Assembly (NCBI GenBank): GCA_003584865.1
Contig: QVQE01000189.1
Location: forward strand, 1 to 39,343
DNA: 39,343 nt
Reading direction: 5' to 3'
DNA from: Methylococcales bacterium
GTDB lineage: Bacteria; Pseudomonadota; Gammaproteobacteria; Methylococcales; Methylomonadaceae
Shown in pieces: positions 8,380 to 20,200 of the stretch (position 1 is the first letter of the stretch; the number at the start of each line of letters is the position of its first letter). The notes beneath the pieces were generated by a model. It saw only the letters and a list, made by a program, of their open reading frames with translations. It was not told the origin of the DNA and made no database searches. A program made the translations under genes and the position numbers.

Positions 8380-9412
8380 TGCTATTGATCCGTTAAAACC
8401 CGTTTATGCCTATCAATTTCCTTATTGGAAGTGGCCGATTGTCAGGCAGTGTTTTCCTGATTCTAAAGTTATTTTTGTCGAGAAAGTAACGGCTGTTGCA
8501 GAGGGAGCTTATATAGTGCTTTGGGGCATGAAGCCCTTGCCTGATGGGTTGCCCGCAATGGTATCCGTGTTACGTATCGAGGATGGTTTTATACGATCTG
8601 TAGGCTTGGGTGCTGATTTAATTAAGCCCTTGTCTTGGGTGATGGATGAACAAGGTATTTATTATGATGCTACGCGACCCTCTGATTTAGAAACGCTTTG
8701 TTTAAATACCCAGTTCGATGATCGCTTGCTTGAGCGTGCCGCTGCTCTACGTTTAAAAATTGTAGCCTCTAATTTAACCAAATACAATGTAGGCGTTAAA
8801 CAGTGGCAAAGACCCAAGCACGTGTCCAATGTTATTTTAGTGCCTGGGCAGGTAGAAAGTGATGCGTCATTAGCCTATGGTGCACCAGTAGAGCGAACCA
8901 ACATGGGGTTATTACGTGCTGTCAGGTCGGCTAATCCAGAGACTTATATTGTCTATAAACCCCATCCAGACGTGTTGGCTCGGTTAAGAATTGCTGGGCA
9001 AGATGAAGATTCTGCAAGTCGTTGGTGTGACGAGGTGATTACCGATGTAGGCATGGGGGATTTATTGACCCAGGTTGATGAAGTGCATGTATTAACATCG
9101 TTGACGGGGTTTGAGGCCTTGTTAAGGCAAAAGTCAGTGACGTGTTATGGTCAGCCGTTTTATTCAGGTTGGGGATTAACACACGATTTAACGACAAATA
9201 CCAGGCGGTCACGCTGTTTAACCTTGAATCAGTTAGTGGCAGTGGCTTTAATTAAATATCCACTGTATTTAAGTCGGGAGGGTAAGCATTTAATTACCCC
9301 AGAACAGGCATTAGATGAGATGCTGTCTTGGCAACGTACTGTAAAAGTGGGTACCCCTTGGTGGCGTGAAATGTGCCGATTTTTCATAAGACGTATCGCC
9401 GGTGTTAAATAA
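8372..9412 (+). CDS. KpsC-like capsule Kdo-transferase relative (single module)
   Basis: About 346 residues from ATG 8372, which overlaps the stop of the glycosyltransferase gene. Motifs of the capsule synthesis family (Capsule_synth, KpsC/LipA) are clear: VLRIEDGFIRSVGLG near the N-terminus, IVYKPHPDVLA, VHVLTSLTGFEALL and TCYGQPFYSGWGLT. KpsC proteins usually carry two such modules and are about 670 residues; this has one. In the KpsC/KpsS pathway these enzymes build a short poly-Kdo linker on a lipid, from which the capsule grows. A longer start at 8315 (TTG) lies deep in the preceding gene and is not favoured. Confidence 0.8.
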   Translation: MINAIDPLKPVYAYQFPYWKWPIVRQCFPDSKVIFVEKVTAVAEGAYIVLWGMKPLPDGLPAMVSVLRIEDGFIRSVGLGADLIKPLSWVMDEQGIYYDATRPSDLETLCLNTQFDDRLLERAAALRLKIVASNLTKYNVGVKQWQRPKHVSNVILVPGQVESDASLAYGAPVERTNMGLLRAVRSANPETYIVYKPHPDVLARLRIAGQDEDSASRWCDEVITDVGMGDLLTQVDEVHVLTSLTGFEALLRQKSVTCYGQPFYSGWGLTHDLTTNTRRSRCLTLNQLVAVALIKYPLYLSREGKHLITPEQALDEMLSWQRTVKVGTPWWREMCRFFIRRIAGVK

Positions 9413-9415
9413 CGT

Positions 9416-10543
9416 TCATTTCGTTTTGAAAATACTTTTATTTTGAATCTCGGGAATATGATTCAGTAACGGATAAAATATGCCAATGAACTGATTGATT
9501 AGAGTTGATGGCGAACGTAAGGCCAGTTTAATGGGGGACAGATAAGCCCCTAGATCTTTCTTGATAGCGTAAGTGGTGAGTCCCATTTCAAGTTTTTTTG
9601 CACCTAATACAATCGCAGTTTCTACTACTTTATGGCCTACATAAATATAAAGACTGTCGTTTATGGCTTCGTTTCTACCAAAATATAACCAGCGTAACAT
9701 ATCGTTATCCATTAAGAGTAAGGCATGTCCTATGAGTTCTTTTTTGCGATAAAAGAGTAAAACTTTAGAGCTTGTGCCCAGCTTTAAGGAGAATTCTGCG
9801 TAAAACTGAGGGCTTAATACTTCTCTCTGAAACTCGGTGGCATGATCATGTACCGTTTGCCATTGTTGGCATAATAGTTCAGCAAGATCATCAAAGTTGT
9901 CCAGCAATTCATGTGACACGCCGTGTTCTTGATTAATACGCAAATGCTTTTGTAGTTTACTGCGGTAGTAGCTTTTCATTGAAGCTAAATACTGAGCCGG
10001 TGTTTCCCACTGTATATCCATATAGGTATTGGGTAAGCTATCTTCTAAATGAAAACCTAATTGTTTTAAAGTGAGCTGTAGCTGTTTTGTTTCTGGCTCA
10101 AAGTCCCTTAACACGATCAGGAAATGACCTTGATTTTTCGCCAGTTGGATGAGATAGTCTCCCAACTGTTTAATAATCTCTGTGCTAGCTGTGTCATCCC
10201 CAATAGCAACAGGCGAGTTAAGGGTGATAGGCGTTCCACATTCCAGCATTTTAACTTTTAAAAAATCAGGCCATAAACGTCGTATTTGTTGTAATATCGA
10301 TCTTAGTTTTTTGGGGGCAAAAATGGCAATGTCTGTGGTGATGGTATAAAAGCTGGTTAAAGCGATAGGGTGATCTTGATCGTTATAAAATAGAAGGTAT
10401 TGATAAGAAAAATCGTTAAGTTGACACGCTTCCATTATTTCCCAGAACTGATAGGAATACGCCATTGAGTGATGTGTTAAAACGCTGTCCCATACTTCTC
10501 TAGGTACGTTGCGTATGCGGTCATAAGTATTTGTTTTAATCAT
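9416..10543 (-). CDS. GNAT-fold N-acyltransferase (FemAB/BioF2-like)
   Basis: A 375-residue protein, the only minus-strand gene between the plus-strand capsule genes. The C-terminal half has the layout of FemAB/BioF2-like acyltransferases: SMKSYYRSKLQKHLRI, then VLLFYRKKELIGHALLLMDNDMLRWLYFGRNE and a YIYVGHKVVETAIVLGAKKLEMG helix-strand pair. No signal peptide or membrane segment is seen, so it is likely cytosolic. Bacterial ceramide synthase (bCerS) is a GNAT-fold acyltransferase too. Because an oxoamine synthase and an SDR reductase lie nearby, N-acylation of a long-chain amino alcohol is a reasonable guess. An amino-sugar or amino-acid acyltransferase is the alternative. Its stop lies 4 bp from the convergent KpsC stop. 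Confidence 0.65.
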   Translation of the reverse strand: MIKTNTYDRIRNVPREVWDSVLTHHSMAYSYQFWEIMEACQLNDFSYQYLLFYNDQDHPIALTSFYTITTDIAIFAPKKLRSILQQIRRLWPDFLKVKMLECGTPITLNSPVAIGDDTASTEIIKQLGDYLIQLAKNQGHFLIVLRDFEPETKQLQLTLKQLGFHLEDSLPNTYMDIQWETPAQYLASMKSYYRSKLQKHLRINQEHGVSHELLDNFDDLAELLCQQWQTVHDHATEFQREVLSPQFYAEFSLKLGTSSKVLLFYRKKELIGHALLLMDNDMLRWLYFGRNEAINDSLYIYVGHKVVETAIVLGAKKLEMGLTTYAIKKDLGAYLSPIKLALRSPSTLINQFIGIFYPLLNHIPEIQNKSIFKTK

Positions 10544-10622
10544 ACGCTGTGAGATTAAGGTATTTGTATCGATTGGATGTTAGGTGTTTTAATATAAATG
10601 AATTTGGAGCTTAAGCATAGTC

Positions 10623-11636
10623 GTGGAAACCAAAAAGAAAGTCTTGGTAACGGGTGCAACCGGTTTTATCGGTCAGCATTTAGCAGAGCGTTTAATAGCT
10701 GAAGGCTGGTCTGTCAGATTATTGCTGAGGAATATCCATAAGCTTGCACCATCATTACAATCGATAACAGATATTGTAGTTGGTGATTTAAGTGATGAAG
10801 TCGCTTTGGCGACTGCCGTTAAAGGTGTGGATGTGATTTTTCATTGTGCTGCCAATGTTAAGACGTGGGATACATGGGATAATTATTACAGCGTTAATGT
10901 GGTTGGGCTTAAAAATCTATTGACAGCGATCACTCAGGAAAATGTGTCCGTGTCCCGCTTTGTGCATTTATCAACAGTGGATGTCTATGGCTTTCCTTTA
11001 GTGCCGTGTGGCGAGCAAGTGGCAATCAATCGTGGTGGTTTTGGTTATGGTGATAGTAAAATATTGGGTGAGACTGCATTAAAAGAATACGCTGAACAAT
11101 TTGGGTTACCTTACACCATCATTAGACCGGCGAATGTGATGGGGCCAGGTAGTCAGTTTGTTGAACGTATTGGAGTGGAGTTAAAGTCAGGGTTGATGTT
11201 GAAGATTAATGGCGGACGGTCAAATGCCGGTTTTGTTTATGTTGATAATTTAATTGATTACTTGATGTGGGCCGCAATTGCTAAGAACGCCCAAGGTCAA
11301 TGTTATAACGTACGCGATCATTATGATGTCTCATGGGCGCAGTTTTTAAATACCTTTAGAGAGGGTATTAATGGTAAAGGTCTTGTTATTAGTTTGCCCT
11401 TTTTTATAGCTGATATTTTCGCGCGTATCTGCGAAGTATTCTATAAATTGTTTTTGCCAACAAAAGAACCGTTGTTGCATCGCTTATTAGTGCGGTTTTT
11501 TGGTAGAACCTGTGGACATAGTGCAGAAAAAATATGTATAAGCAGTCAGATGGTATCTAAGGTGGGCTTTGATGAGGCCATGAAGCAATCCTGTCGATGG
11601 TTTTTGGAGCAGTATGCCAATAATAAAAATAAATGA
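10623..11636 (+). CDS. NAD(P)-dependent epimerase/reductase (extended SDR)
   Basis: A 337-residue extended short-chain dehydrogenase. The Rossmann signature GATGFIG is at residues 11-17, the active-site Ser in HLSTVD at about S117, and the Y-x3-K pair in YGDSK at Y142 and K146. IRPANVMGPGSQF matches the 3-beta-HSD/epimerase group. The start is a GTG; GGAG lies about 14 nt upstream, a long spacing. It runs into the KpsS-like gene after 12 bp. In bacterial sphingolipid loci an SDR of this class (CerR) reduces the 3-keto group made by serine palmitoyltransferase. In the rhizobial rkp region an SDR (RkpH) sits beside the PKS and oxoamine synthase. A sugar epimerase remains possible. Confidence 0.75.
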   Translation: METKKKVLVTGATGFIGQHLAERLIAEGWSVRLLLRNIHKLAPSLQSITDIVVGDLSDEVALATAVKGVDVIFHCAANVKTWDTWDNYYSVNVVGLKNLLTAITQENVSVSRFVHLSTVDVYGFPLVPCGEQVAINRGGFGYGDSKILGETALKEYAEQFGLPYTIIRPANVMGPGSQFVERIGVELKSGLMLKINGGRSNAGFVYVDNLIDYLMWAAIAKNAQGQCYNVRDHYDVSWAQFLNTFREGINGKGLVISLPFFIADIFARICEVFYKLFLPTKEPLLHRLLVRFFGRTCGHSAEKICISSQMVSKVGFDEAMKQSCRWFLEQYANNKNK

Positions 11637-11648
11637 TTTAAGTAACTT

Positions 11649-12872
11649 ATGTCCGATTTAAATTTTCTTTTTTTACAGGGACCACGTTCGCCTTTTTTTA
11701 GCAGAATTGCTAACGAATTATCTACCTTAGGTTGCAGAGTCTTTGGGATCAATGTTTGTATCGGTGATCGTTTAGTGTGGCGCGGGTCTAATACCTCAAA
11801 TTATCGAGGCCGCCTTGCTGATTGGCCTACGTATTTAAGTGCTTTTTTAGAAAAGAATAAGATTACTGATATCGTGTTATTGGGGGAGCAACGTAGTTAC
11901 CATAAGCCTGCTATTGACCTTGCCAAGGCATTCAATATTCGCATAACAGTCACTGATTTTGGTTATCTTAGACCGGATTGGATTACGCTTGAAAAAGACG
12001 GCATGAGTGGTCATTCAAAATTCCCAAAAGATCCTGCCAGCATTTTTAGCTTGGCTGAAAATGCACCTCACGTCAGTTTAGAAAGGCGTTATGAGGATAG
12101 TTTTTGGACAATGGCTTATGGTGATATGCAATATGACTTTAGTTGCTTCTTTTTTGGGTGGTTATATCCCCATTATCGCCGGTCTTACAAAAGAGATCTG
12201 TCCATCATTTATTATCCTGCTATGGGTTTACGGCTGCTGTTGGGTCAGCATAGACATAAATGCGCTCAACAGCGTTTAACAGTTTTAAAATCGGAGCAGG
12301 CACGGTATTTTGTGTTTCCTTTACAGTTAGAAAACGATTTTCAGATTATTGCTTACTCGCCGTTTGATAGTATAAAAGTAGCGATTGACTTAGTGCTTAA
12401 GTCATTTGCAAAGCATGCAAATCCTGAGCTGCGTTTGTTGTTTAAAGTTCATCCTTGGGATCCCGGTCTTACGAATTGGAAAAAGTTTATTTTTACTTCA
12501 GCCGATAAATTAGGTATAGCGCAGCGTATAGATTATTTAGAAGGTGGAAATCTTGAGGACATATACTTATCTTCTGAGGGAGTGGTTACTATTAATAGTA
12601 CAGCCGCTATTACTGCATTGCAATTAGGCCTCCCTGTGAAGGCGCTGGGTGATGCCATTTATGATATTGAGGGGATGACTTATCAAGGTTCGCTTGATAG
12701 TTATTGGGTACAGGCAAAACAGCCCGATAAGTCTTTAGTCGACGCTTTTATTAAAGCGATAGTCAGTACGATACAAATCCGTGGCGTTTATTATAGCGAG
12801 CCCGGTTTAACGGCTGTAGTTAATGAAGCCGTGGTACGCTTGTATCATCAAAAAGTGGGTGAGTTGCTGTAA
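11649..12872 (+). CDS. KpsS-like capsule polysaccharide biosynthesis protein
   Basis: A 407-residue protein with the KpsS/LipB layout: FLFLQGPRSPFFSRIANEL at the N-terminus, ITDIVLLGEQRSYHKPAIDLA, FGYLRPDWITLEKDGMSG and the C-terminal KVHPWDPG plus VVTINSTAAITALQLGLPV. The family forms the first Kdo linkage of the lipid anchor of group 2-type capsules. Here the usual fEeGYlRP element reads FGYLRP. It is the last gene of the plus-strand capsule segment and ends 6 bp from the convergent stop of the oxoamine synthase. Having it with a KpsC-like gene and an OPX lipoprotein makes a capsule locus likely. Confidence 0.8.
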   Translation: MSDLNFLFLQGPRSPFFSRIANELSTLGCRVFGINVCIGDRLVWRGSNTSNYRGRLADWPTYLSAFLEKNKITDIVLLGEQRSYHKPAIDLAKAFNIRITVTDFGYLRPDWITLEKDGMSGHSKFPKDPASIFSLAENAPHVSLERRYEDSFWTMAYGDMQYDFSCFFFGWLYPHYRRSYKRDLSIIYYPAMGLRLLLGQHRHKCAQQRLTVLKSEQARYFVFPLQLENDFQIIAYSPFDSIKVAIDLVLKSFAKHANPELRLLFKVHPWDPGLTNWKKFIFTSADKLGIAQRIDYLEGGNLEDIYLSSEGVVTINSTAAITALQLGLPVKALGDAIYDIEGMTYQGSLDSYWVQAKQPDKSLVDAFIKAIVSTIQIRGVYYSEPGLTAVVNEAVVRLYHQKVGELL

Positions 12873-12878
12873 GTTGAG

Positions 12879-14228
12879 TTATAGTTTTTTTACTTCCTCA
12901 GCGAGTAACTTAACAGTGTATCCAAGTTGTTCTTCGGTGTGATGACATGAAATAAAGAAACGTAATCGAGCTGATTTTTCAGGTACAGCCGGATAAAGTA
13001 TAGGCTGTACATTAATACCCCGGTTGAATAGGGCTGTTGATAATCTTACAGTCTTGACTGAGCTACCCACAATAGCAGGAATAACGGCCAATCCAGAGCT
13101 GGTGCCGGTATTGATGCCCACCGCTTGAGCTGCTTTTAAAAAAAACTCACCCCGTTGTTGCAACGCATGGACACGTTCAGGTTCTTTTTGGAGTAGTTCA
13201 ACAGCCGCTAAGGATGCAGCAGCAAGCGCAGGTGACATACCCACACTGTATAAGAAGCCGGGAGCAAAACACTTTAAGTTTTCAATCAGCGCCGTTTCGC
13301 CGGCAATATAACCGCCACAACCGGCAAATGCTTTACTGAGAGTCCCCATCCAAATATCAACATCTGAGCCTTTTAGATTAAAGTGTTGCCGAATACCTAA
13401 GCCTGTTTCACCCATAACGCCGAATGAATGCGCTTCATCAACCATTAAAAAAGTTTTATGTTTGTTTTTAATGTCTACAAACTCGGGGAGGTTGGGATAA
13501 TCGCCATCCATGCTATAAATGCCTTCTATGACAATCAGTACACGCTCAAAATGATGGCGTTGTTTGGTCAATAGCTCATCCAGTGCGGCACTATTATTAT
13601 GTGCAAAAGGTAGGCGTTTTGCGCCAGATAGAGTAATGCCCTCTAAAATACTGTTATGTACCAGTTCATCATGAACAATAAGGTCTTTGGAACCAAACAG
13701 ATAACCAATGGTTGTTACGTTGGTCGCATGTCCACTGACGAAAACCACGGCATCTTGCACGCCATAAGCATTAGCAATGGTTTGTTCAAGTTTACGATGA
13801 ATAGGTCTTTCACCGGCGACCATTCGACTGGCTGAGGCTGATGTGCCGTAAAGGTCTATTGCTTCTTTTGCGGCGCGATTAGTCTCTGGATGCCCAGAAA
13901 GCCCCAGATAGTTATAGCTTGCAAAATTAATATAGGTTTGATTATTAATCTCGCTGGTGGCTCCAGCACAGCCGTTGTGTAGTTTAAAGAAAGGGCTTTC
14001 TATACCTAAACGGGCGGCTCCATCATTCATAATACAGAGTTGCTGATAACCCGGGAGCTGGTTAAATCGATAGTATTGTTCTGGAATAAGGTGTTTTTCA
14101 GTTAATTTTGAAGGTGGTTTTTCCTCAATAGTAGGGGTATTGCTTTGCTTAAACCTTCTTTCTAGTGCTTGCTGAATGAGCTTGTCTTTTAGTTGGGCTG
14201 TTAAGCCGTGAATGCCTTTTTGAATCAT
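12879..14228 (-). CDS. Alpha-oxoamine synthase (AONS/SPT/RkpG-like)
   Basis: A 449-residue PLP enzyme of the alpha-oxoamine synthase family, which condenses an acyl thioester with an amino acid, losing CO2, to form an amino ketone. Clear motifs are NFASYNYLGLSGHP, the SGHATN region, MVDEAHSFG (D264) and GTLSKAFAGCGG with the PLP lysine at K299. An extra 80 or so residues at the N-terminus precede the core. This extension is often seen in versions that act on carrier-protein-bound acyl chains. The ATG lies 1 nt after the TGA of the PKS gene, so the two are translationally coupled. The PKS ends in an ACP without thioesterase, so this enzyme is the likely chain-release step. Amino acid choice (Ser, Ala or Gly) is not readable by eye. 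Confidence 0.85.
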   Translation of the reverse strand: MIQKGIHGLTAQLKDKLIQQALERRFKQSNTPTIEEKPPSKLTEKHLIPEQYYRFNQLPGYQQLCIMNDGAARLGIESPFFKLHNGCAGATSEINNQTYINFASYNYLGLSGHPETNRAAKEAIDLYGTSASASRMVAGERPIHRKLEQTIANAYGVQDAVVFVSGHATNVTTIGYLFGSKDLIVHDELVHNSILEGITLSGAKRLPFAHNNSAALDELLTKQRHHFERVLIVIEGIYSMDGDYPNLPEFVDIKNKHKTFLMVDEAHSFGVMGETGLGIRQHFNLKGSDVDIWMGTLSKAFAGCGGYIAGETALIENLKCFAPGFLYSVGMSPALAAASLAAVELLQKEPERVHALQQRGEFFLKAAQAVGINTGTSSGLAVIPAIVGSSVKTVRLSTALFNRGINVQPILYPAVPEKSARLRFFISCHHTEEQLGYTVKLLAEEVKKL

Positions 14229-14229
14229 A

Positions 14230-17200
14230 TCAATGAATGATCTTGTCTGTTGAGTGATTGTAATTTTTGGCTTGCAGATTCTGAACAGTTGTATTTATAA
14301 GTTCTTCTGCATTTTCCACGTCATGTTTTGAAAAGATCTGCTGGGTTTGAGCCAGGATATCGCTTTCATTAAAGGTATCTTGCTCACCCGTTTTAAGTAG
14401 TAAAATGATGCGTTCTGCCAGTTTTGCAAGCGTGGGCGTTTCATTTAATGTCATGACGGGTAGGCGAATACCAAAACGTGCTTCTAAAGCAACCATCAGT
14501 TCAACCCCCATCAGAGAGTCTAAGCCCATGTCATAAATTGATTTATGGGCATCAATTTTATGGGGTGACATTCTTAGAATCTCACCGGTTTCAATTTTTA
14601 GCATTTCAATGAACGTAGTTAACAATTCTTCATCAGAGAGAGTGAGGAGTAATTGTTCAATATCATTTGAATTATTTTTGTCGTCATCTTTTACTGAGTT
14701 TTTAGTTAGTTCCTGGAATTTTGGGCTGTTTGCGGTGGGTAAGAAACGAGTTAACGCAGTCCAGTTAAACTCCATCACCCCTTTATTGGATTGATGTTTG
14801 ATTAATAGCTGTTCGAGAATATTGAGAGCGATAGCTGAGTTTAGAGCCGACCCCCCCATCCTATTTAGCAAAGCCGTTTTTATGTTTTTGTTACGCGCCA
14901 AAAAACCAACATCATCAATAGCACCCCAAGCAACACAAGTTGCGGGTAGTCCATTGGCTCTACGTTGCTCGGCTAAGTTTTCCAGGCAAGTATTGGCAGC
15001 GACATAATTGGCTTGTCCGGGGTTACCAAAGAAGGTAGTGGCTGATGAAAACAAAATAAAGAAATCCAGCGGTATATCAATAGTCAAATCATGTAGATGA
15101 TAAGCACCTAATACTTTAGGGGCTAATACTCTTTTAATTTGTGCAGCATCTGTATTTATAATAAGCCCATCTTCAATAACGGTTGCCGAGTGGACTATGC
15201 CTTTAAGGGGCGGCATTGTTGTGGACATCTTGGTGAACAACGTTGAAATAGCCTGTTTGTTTGTAATGTCACAAAGGGCTACTTGTACCTGGACATCTTG
15301 TGCTTCTAATTTCGCAATAGTTAATTGAGCTGCTTCTGTGCTGGCACCGCTACGCCCTATTAATAGTAGATGCTTCGCCCCCTTATGAGCCAACCATTCG
15401 GCTGTTTTAAGACCCAAGCCACTCAGTCCTCCAGTAACCATATAGGTATTATGGGCAGAGAGTGTTAACGCTTTGAGCCGTTCTTGTTTAGGATAGTGAA
15501 TGTTATTAATGCCATTGCGGTAAGTAATAACAATTTTTCCTATTTGACGGGATTGTTGCATGTATCTAAAGGCATCGACAATCTCATCAGCTTCAAAAGC
15601 ACGGTAAGGCAATGGGTGGAGAATACCTTCAGAAAATAAGCTCATCATTTTGACATAGAGTCTTTGGGTGAGCTTGGTTTGAACTTTTAATAGTTGATCC
15701 GCATCAATCCCAAAGTAGCTAATATTATTTCTAAAGGGGCGTAAACCTATTTTTGTGTTTTCGTAGAAATCACGTTTGCCCAGCTCAAGAAACCGACCAA
15801 AGGGTTTAAGGACTTGAAAGTTTCGGTTAATAGCTTCTCCTGCTAGCGAGTTGAGTACGACATCAATACCCTCGCCTTGAGTTTGTTCCATGATTTCATC
15901 GGCAAAACCAAGCGAGCGGGAATCATAGATATGATCAATCCCTAGCAGTCTTAAAAAGTCCCGTTTTTCTTCTGAACCAACGGTAGCGTATATCTCGGCA
16001 CCTATCCACTTGGCAATTTGTATTGCCGCCAGTCCCACTCCACCTGTTGCCCCATGAATGAGTACTTTTTCCCCGGGTTGTAAACGGGCTAAATAGTGTA
16101 ATGAATAATAAACTGTAAAGAAGGTGCTAGGAATGGTTGCAGCTGCTTCATAAGAGATATTGGCAGGTATGAGGGTAATGGTATTGGTCTGAGTAATTAT
16201 CCGATTGCTAAAGCTGGACGGTGCAAAGCCTAATACTTTATCGCCGACTGAAAAACCGTTAACGTTACTACCGACACTTTTAATACTTCCTGAAAACTCA
16301 AGACCGAGCGAGGGGCCAGAGAAGCCATTTTCGACCGCCTCATCGGACAGTAGGCCCAGTGTATACATGATGTCCCGGAAATTTAGACCGGTCGCATGAA
16401 CATCGATTTCAATTTCATCTTCACTGGCCATTACAGGCGCATGTGCCTCCCATCGTAAATGACGTAATTGTCCCGGAAATTGAAAACCAAGGGTGATCGT
16501 TGGGTTTTCTATCGCGTTAGTTTCATCTGCCTTGTGAGCCGTTTCACTGTGTAGACGGGGTGCATAACGAGCTCCATTGCGGCTTATAATTATTTCCTGT
16601 TCATTATCCTGGCTGTTTAATTCTTTTTCTAAAGCGGTGACGATGGTTTCTGTTACCAGAGGGTTTTCAAAATCTACTAAACGCACGGATAATCTGGAGG
16701 TTTCATTAAGCAGGGTTCGACCAAAGCCCCAAAGTGCCGCATCACCACTGATCATTTGGGTGGAGGCTGGGGTGTTGATAGCCGTTGGTTTTGAGAGCAG
16801 ATAACTGACTGCATTCTGGGTAACAAGCCAGCAGGTCGTTTGAGTTTGGGTTTTTTCACAGGCCTGTAAAATAATAGCGGCTTGATGACAACGGGTGACT
16901 TGCTGTTCGAGTATTGTTTCTGCGGTTGTGCTGAGTGCGGGTGTTGTAAAACCCGCTAAATAGATTATCCCATCAAGATCGCCGTAGTTCGCTGTGGTTT
17001 CTACTAATAAAGTTTGGAACTGATTGATATTGTTGATTTGAGATTGTATGACGATATCACAGTTAATTTGTAAATGCTTTGTTAAGGCATCTGATAAATT
17101 GACTGAGTAACCGGTTTCATCAGTGACTATAATCCAACTGCGAGGCTTAACGTCTAAGGTCTCAGTAACGGTTGGTACTTGTTCTTCACGTTGAGCCAGT

Positions 17201-20200
17201 AGAAGATAGGGGCCGGATAGGGTTTCAGGCGATACGCTGTAAATTGAACTATGCGTAAAGTTAAGGTGATGTAATTGGTGTTGCCAGAATGCAGCGGTGC
17301 GATGATTTGACAAATAGTGTTCATCGTCGTCTTTTTGTGTCCAATGGTTATTTTGACCCCCAAAAATAAAATCAATCCAGCGGCATGGATGTTGTCCGAT
17401 TACAATGAGTATCCCACCGGGAACCAGGTAATCATGGACATAATTTAAGGCAAGTCGACTTTCTTCTAAGGTATCAAAATTAAGTGTAATGACAGCCAGT
17501 TGATAACGTGCAATAGGGGGCGTGAATTCGGGATTGTTTTGAATCAGTTGGGTTGCAATGTTTGGAAACTGTTCCTTAAGCTGGGAAATTTCTTCCAGTG
17601 TGTCTGTCGATGTACTAGCAAAGACATAATTGCAGTAAGTTGCGTTCAAAGCAGCACAAGTATCAATAGCAAAAAATGGTTTGCTATTGCTAATTTCAAG
17701 TAGATTGAGTAGTTGGCCTTCGGGTAGTTTTTTTATGCTGTCAGTTATTATATTACGTAGGGTCTGGCCTATGTTTTGTTGCCCTTCAGCACCCAGTACC
17801 TGTTTGCTTAATGCGCTTAGAGGGGATTCTTGCGGTAATATTTGGGATAGTGTCAGTTGACCTTTCAAAAGCTTTAAAAGATGCTTGCCCACTCGACCTA
17901 CCGCATGGATAATATGAAAATAATCTGGATAATCAGCAAGTAAACTATTCCATATATCTTTAACGGAGGCCTGAATGTCTTGATTAGTAGAAATAGTCCA
18001 GCCAATACTTGACGGTATTAGCGTTTGGTCTTCTTTTGCGGTTGTTAGTAAATAATTAAAATAAGCAAGAGCATCTGGGTTAGCCTTTTCATAGGCGATA
18101 ATATCCTGTAAGGACAGGGTTTCACCATTATTGGACAAACCCCGTAGGGCTTGCTCGGTGAACAGGTTGCAAAGACATTCCAATAAAGGCTCTACTTCTT
18201 CTGAATAACAATTATAAGTGCCATGCAGTGCTGCCCGTCGTACTAATTTGGCCATAACAGCTTGAGTCTCGCTAATACCGATTAACGTATTCGTTTTATT
18301 GCTGATAACGTGGTGAGGGACAGGTATGCTGTTATAGTGCAAATAATTGATATTATCTGTCAGCCCTTTACTGAGTCGAATACTGCGAAATCGTACTTCC
18401 TTGATAATGGCTATAGGCAATTCTGAGTCATCAAAAATACTAAACTCTGCGATGAGCGCTCGCGGTGTTTGGCGTAACAGGGTTGCTTTGGCAAAGCTGG
18501 GTTTGCCTGCATTAGCATTGAAAGTTAGATGACCTATTTTTGTGGGTATAAAAGTAATATCAGCGTTTGCATCGACATGATCTTTTAGAATCTGAAAGAT
18601 CAATTGGAAGGTGCAATCTAAAATACTGGGGTGCAGATGACAGTGCGCTAGTTCAGCCTCAATATTTTCAGGTATCCTGAAAACAGCCAGTGCTGAGTTT
18701 TTGTCTATCCAGCCGTAATCAATACATTGAAATGCCTTGCCATAATCAAGATCATTAGATTGAGTCAGTTCATGATGACTCGTAGCATTAAAGTCTGGCG
18801 TGCGACTGGGTAATGCGGGTGCGATTTGTTTAAACAGTAATTTGTTAGGTTCGTTTAAGATACGGCCAACACTGTGTTCAGTCCAGCTTTCATGGCTACC
18901 ATACTGACGGCCTTTAATGGTAAATGTACCGTCTTTTGCATCAATAGTTAAACGGATAAGTTTTGTATGACTATTATTTAATAGTAGGGGTGCCTGGATG
19001 GTTAATTCTTCTATGCCTACTAGTTCAGTTGTTTCTCTGGCAAAAGCGGCGGCTAAGGCAATCTCTGCAAAACCGGCACCTGGAAATACAGTGGCTCCTC
19101 CAACCACATGATCTGCAAGTGTGGGGTTTAGATTAATATCAAGTTGGTTTTCCCAGGTTAGATCATGATTTTTAAGTGGAAAACCTAATAGTGGATGTAT
19201 TTTATATCGATAAATTAAGCCCAGAGACTCTGGGGTGACGGGATGCCAATGGCGTTCACGTTGCCATGCGTAATTAGGGAGTTGTATAAATTGACCCGGC
19301 TTTACAAAAATAGTTGACCAGTCGAAGGGAATGCCTATGATAAGTGCCTGATTAAACGTTTCGTTTATTTTTTGTAGACTGTCATTATCACGGGTTATTG
19401 TAGATAAGATGCGACTGTTGATCTCTAAATCTTTTGCAGAGGTACTGATATAGTTTCGTAAAACGGTGTGGGGACCTATCTCGATAAAGATATTAATAGC
19501 CTGTTTTAAAATGCTTTTAATCGCTTGTTCAAATTTAACGGGGTTACGAATATTGTGCCACCAATAGTTGGCATCGAGTGTATTACCCTCTATTAATTCG
19601 CCGGTTACCGTTGAGTAAAAAGGAATAGTGGTTTGATTAGGATTTAAATCAGTCAGATTTTGTTTAACACTGATTTCAATGTCATCCATGAAAGGACTAT
19701 GGAACGCATAGTCTAAATCGAGTCTTCTGTAGAACGTATTGTTCGCTTTTAAGGCTGTTTCAAGTTGCTTGAGTGCAAGTATTGAACCCGCAATCGTTAA
19801 GCCATTAGAACTATTAATGCCTGCGATCGTGAGTGATGTTGAAAGTGATAAGTCTTCAAGCAGCTTTTCCATAGCCTCTAAGCTTAAACTAACAGCGGTC
19901 ATTGCGCCTTTGCCTTTAGTTGTGCCTTGTGATTGACTGCGGTGATAGATCACTTTTACAGCGTCGTCCAGGGTTAAGGCACCCGATGCCCAGGCTGCAG
20001 CCACTTCACCTACGCTATGTCCGGCTACCGCAATAGGCGATAGACCTTTTTGTCGCAATAATTCAGTGATACCTACCTGAATGGCAAATAGGGCGGGTTG
20101 TGATATTTCGGTATATTGATAACGATCTTCGCCATTTTTGCCGGAGAGTTCGTCGAGTAAAGAGAAATTAGCATAGCGACTAAATAATGTATCTATTTCC

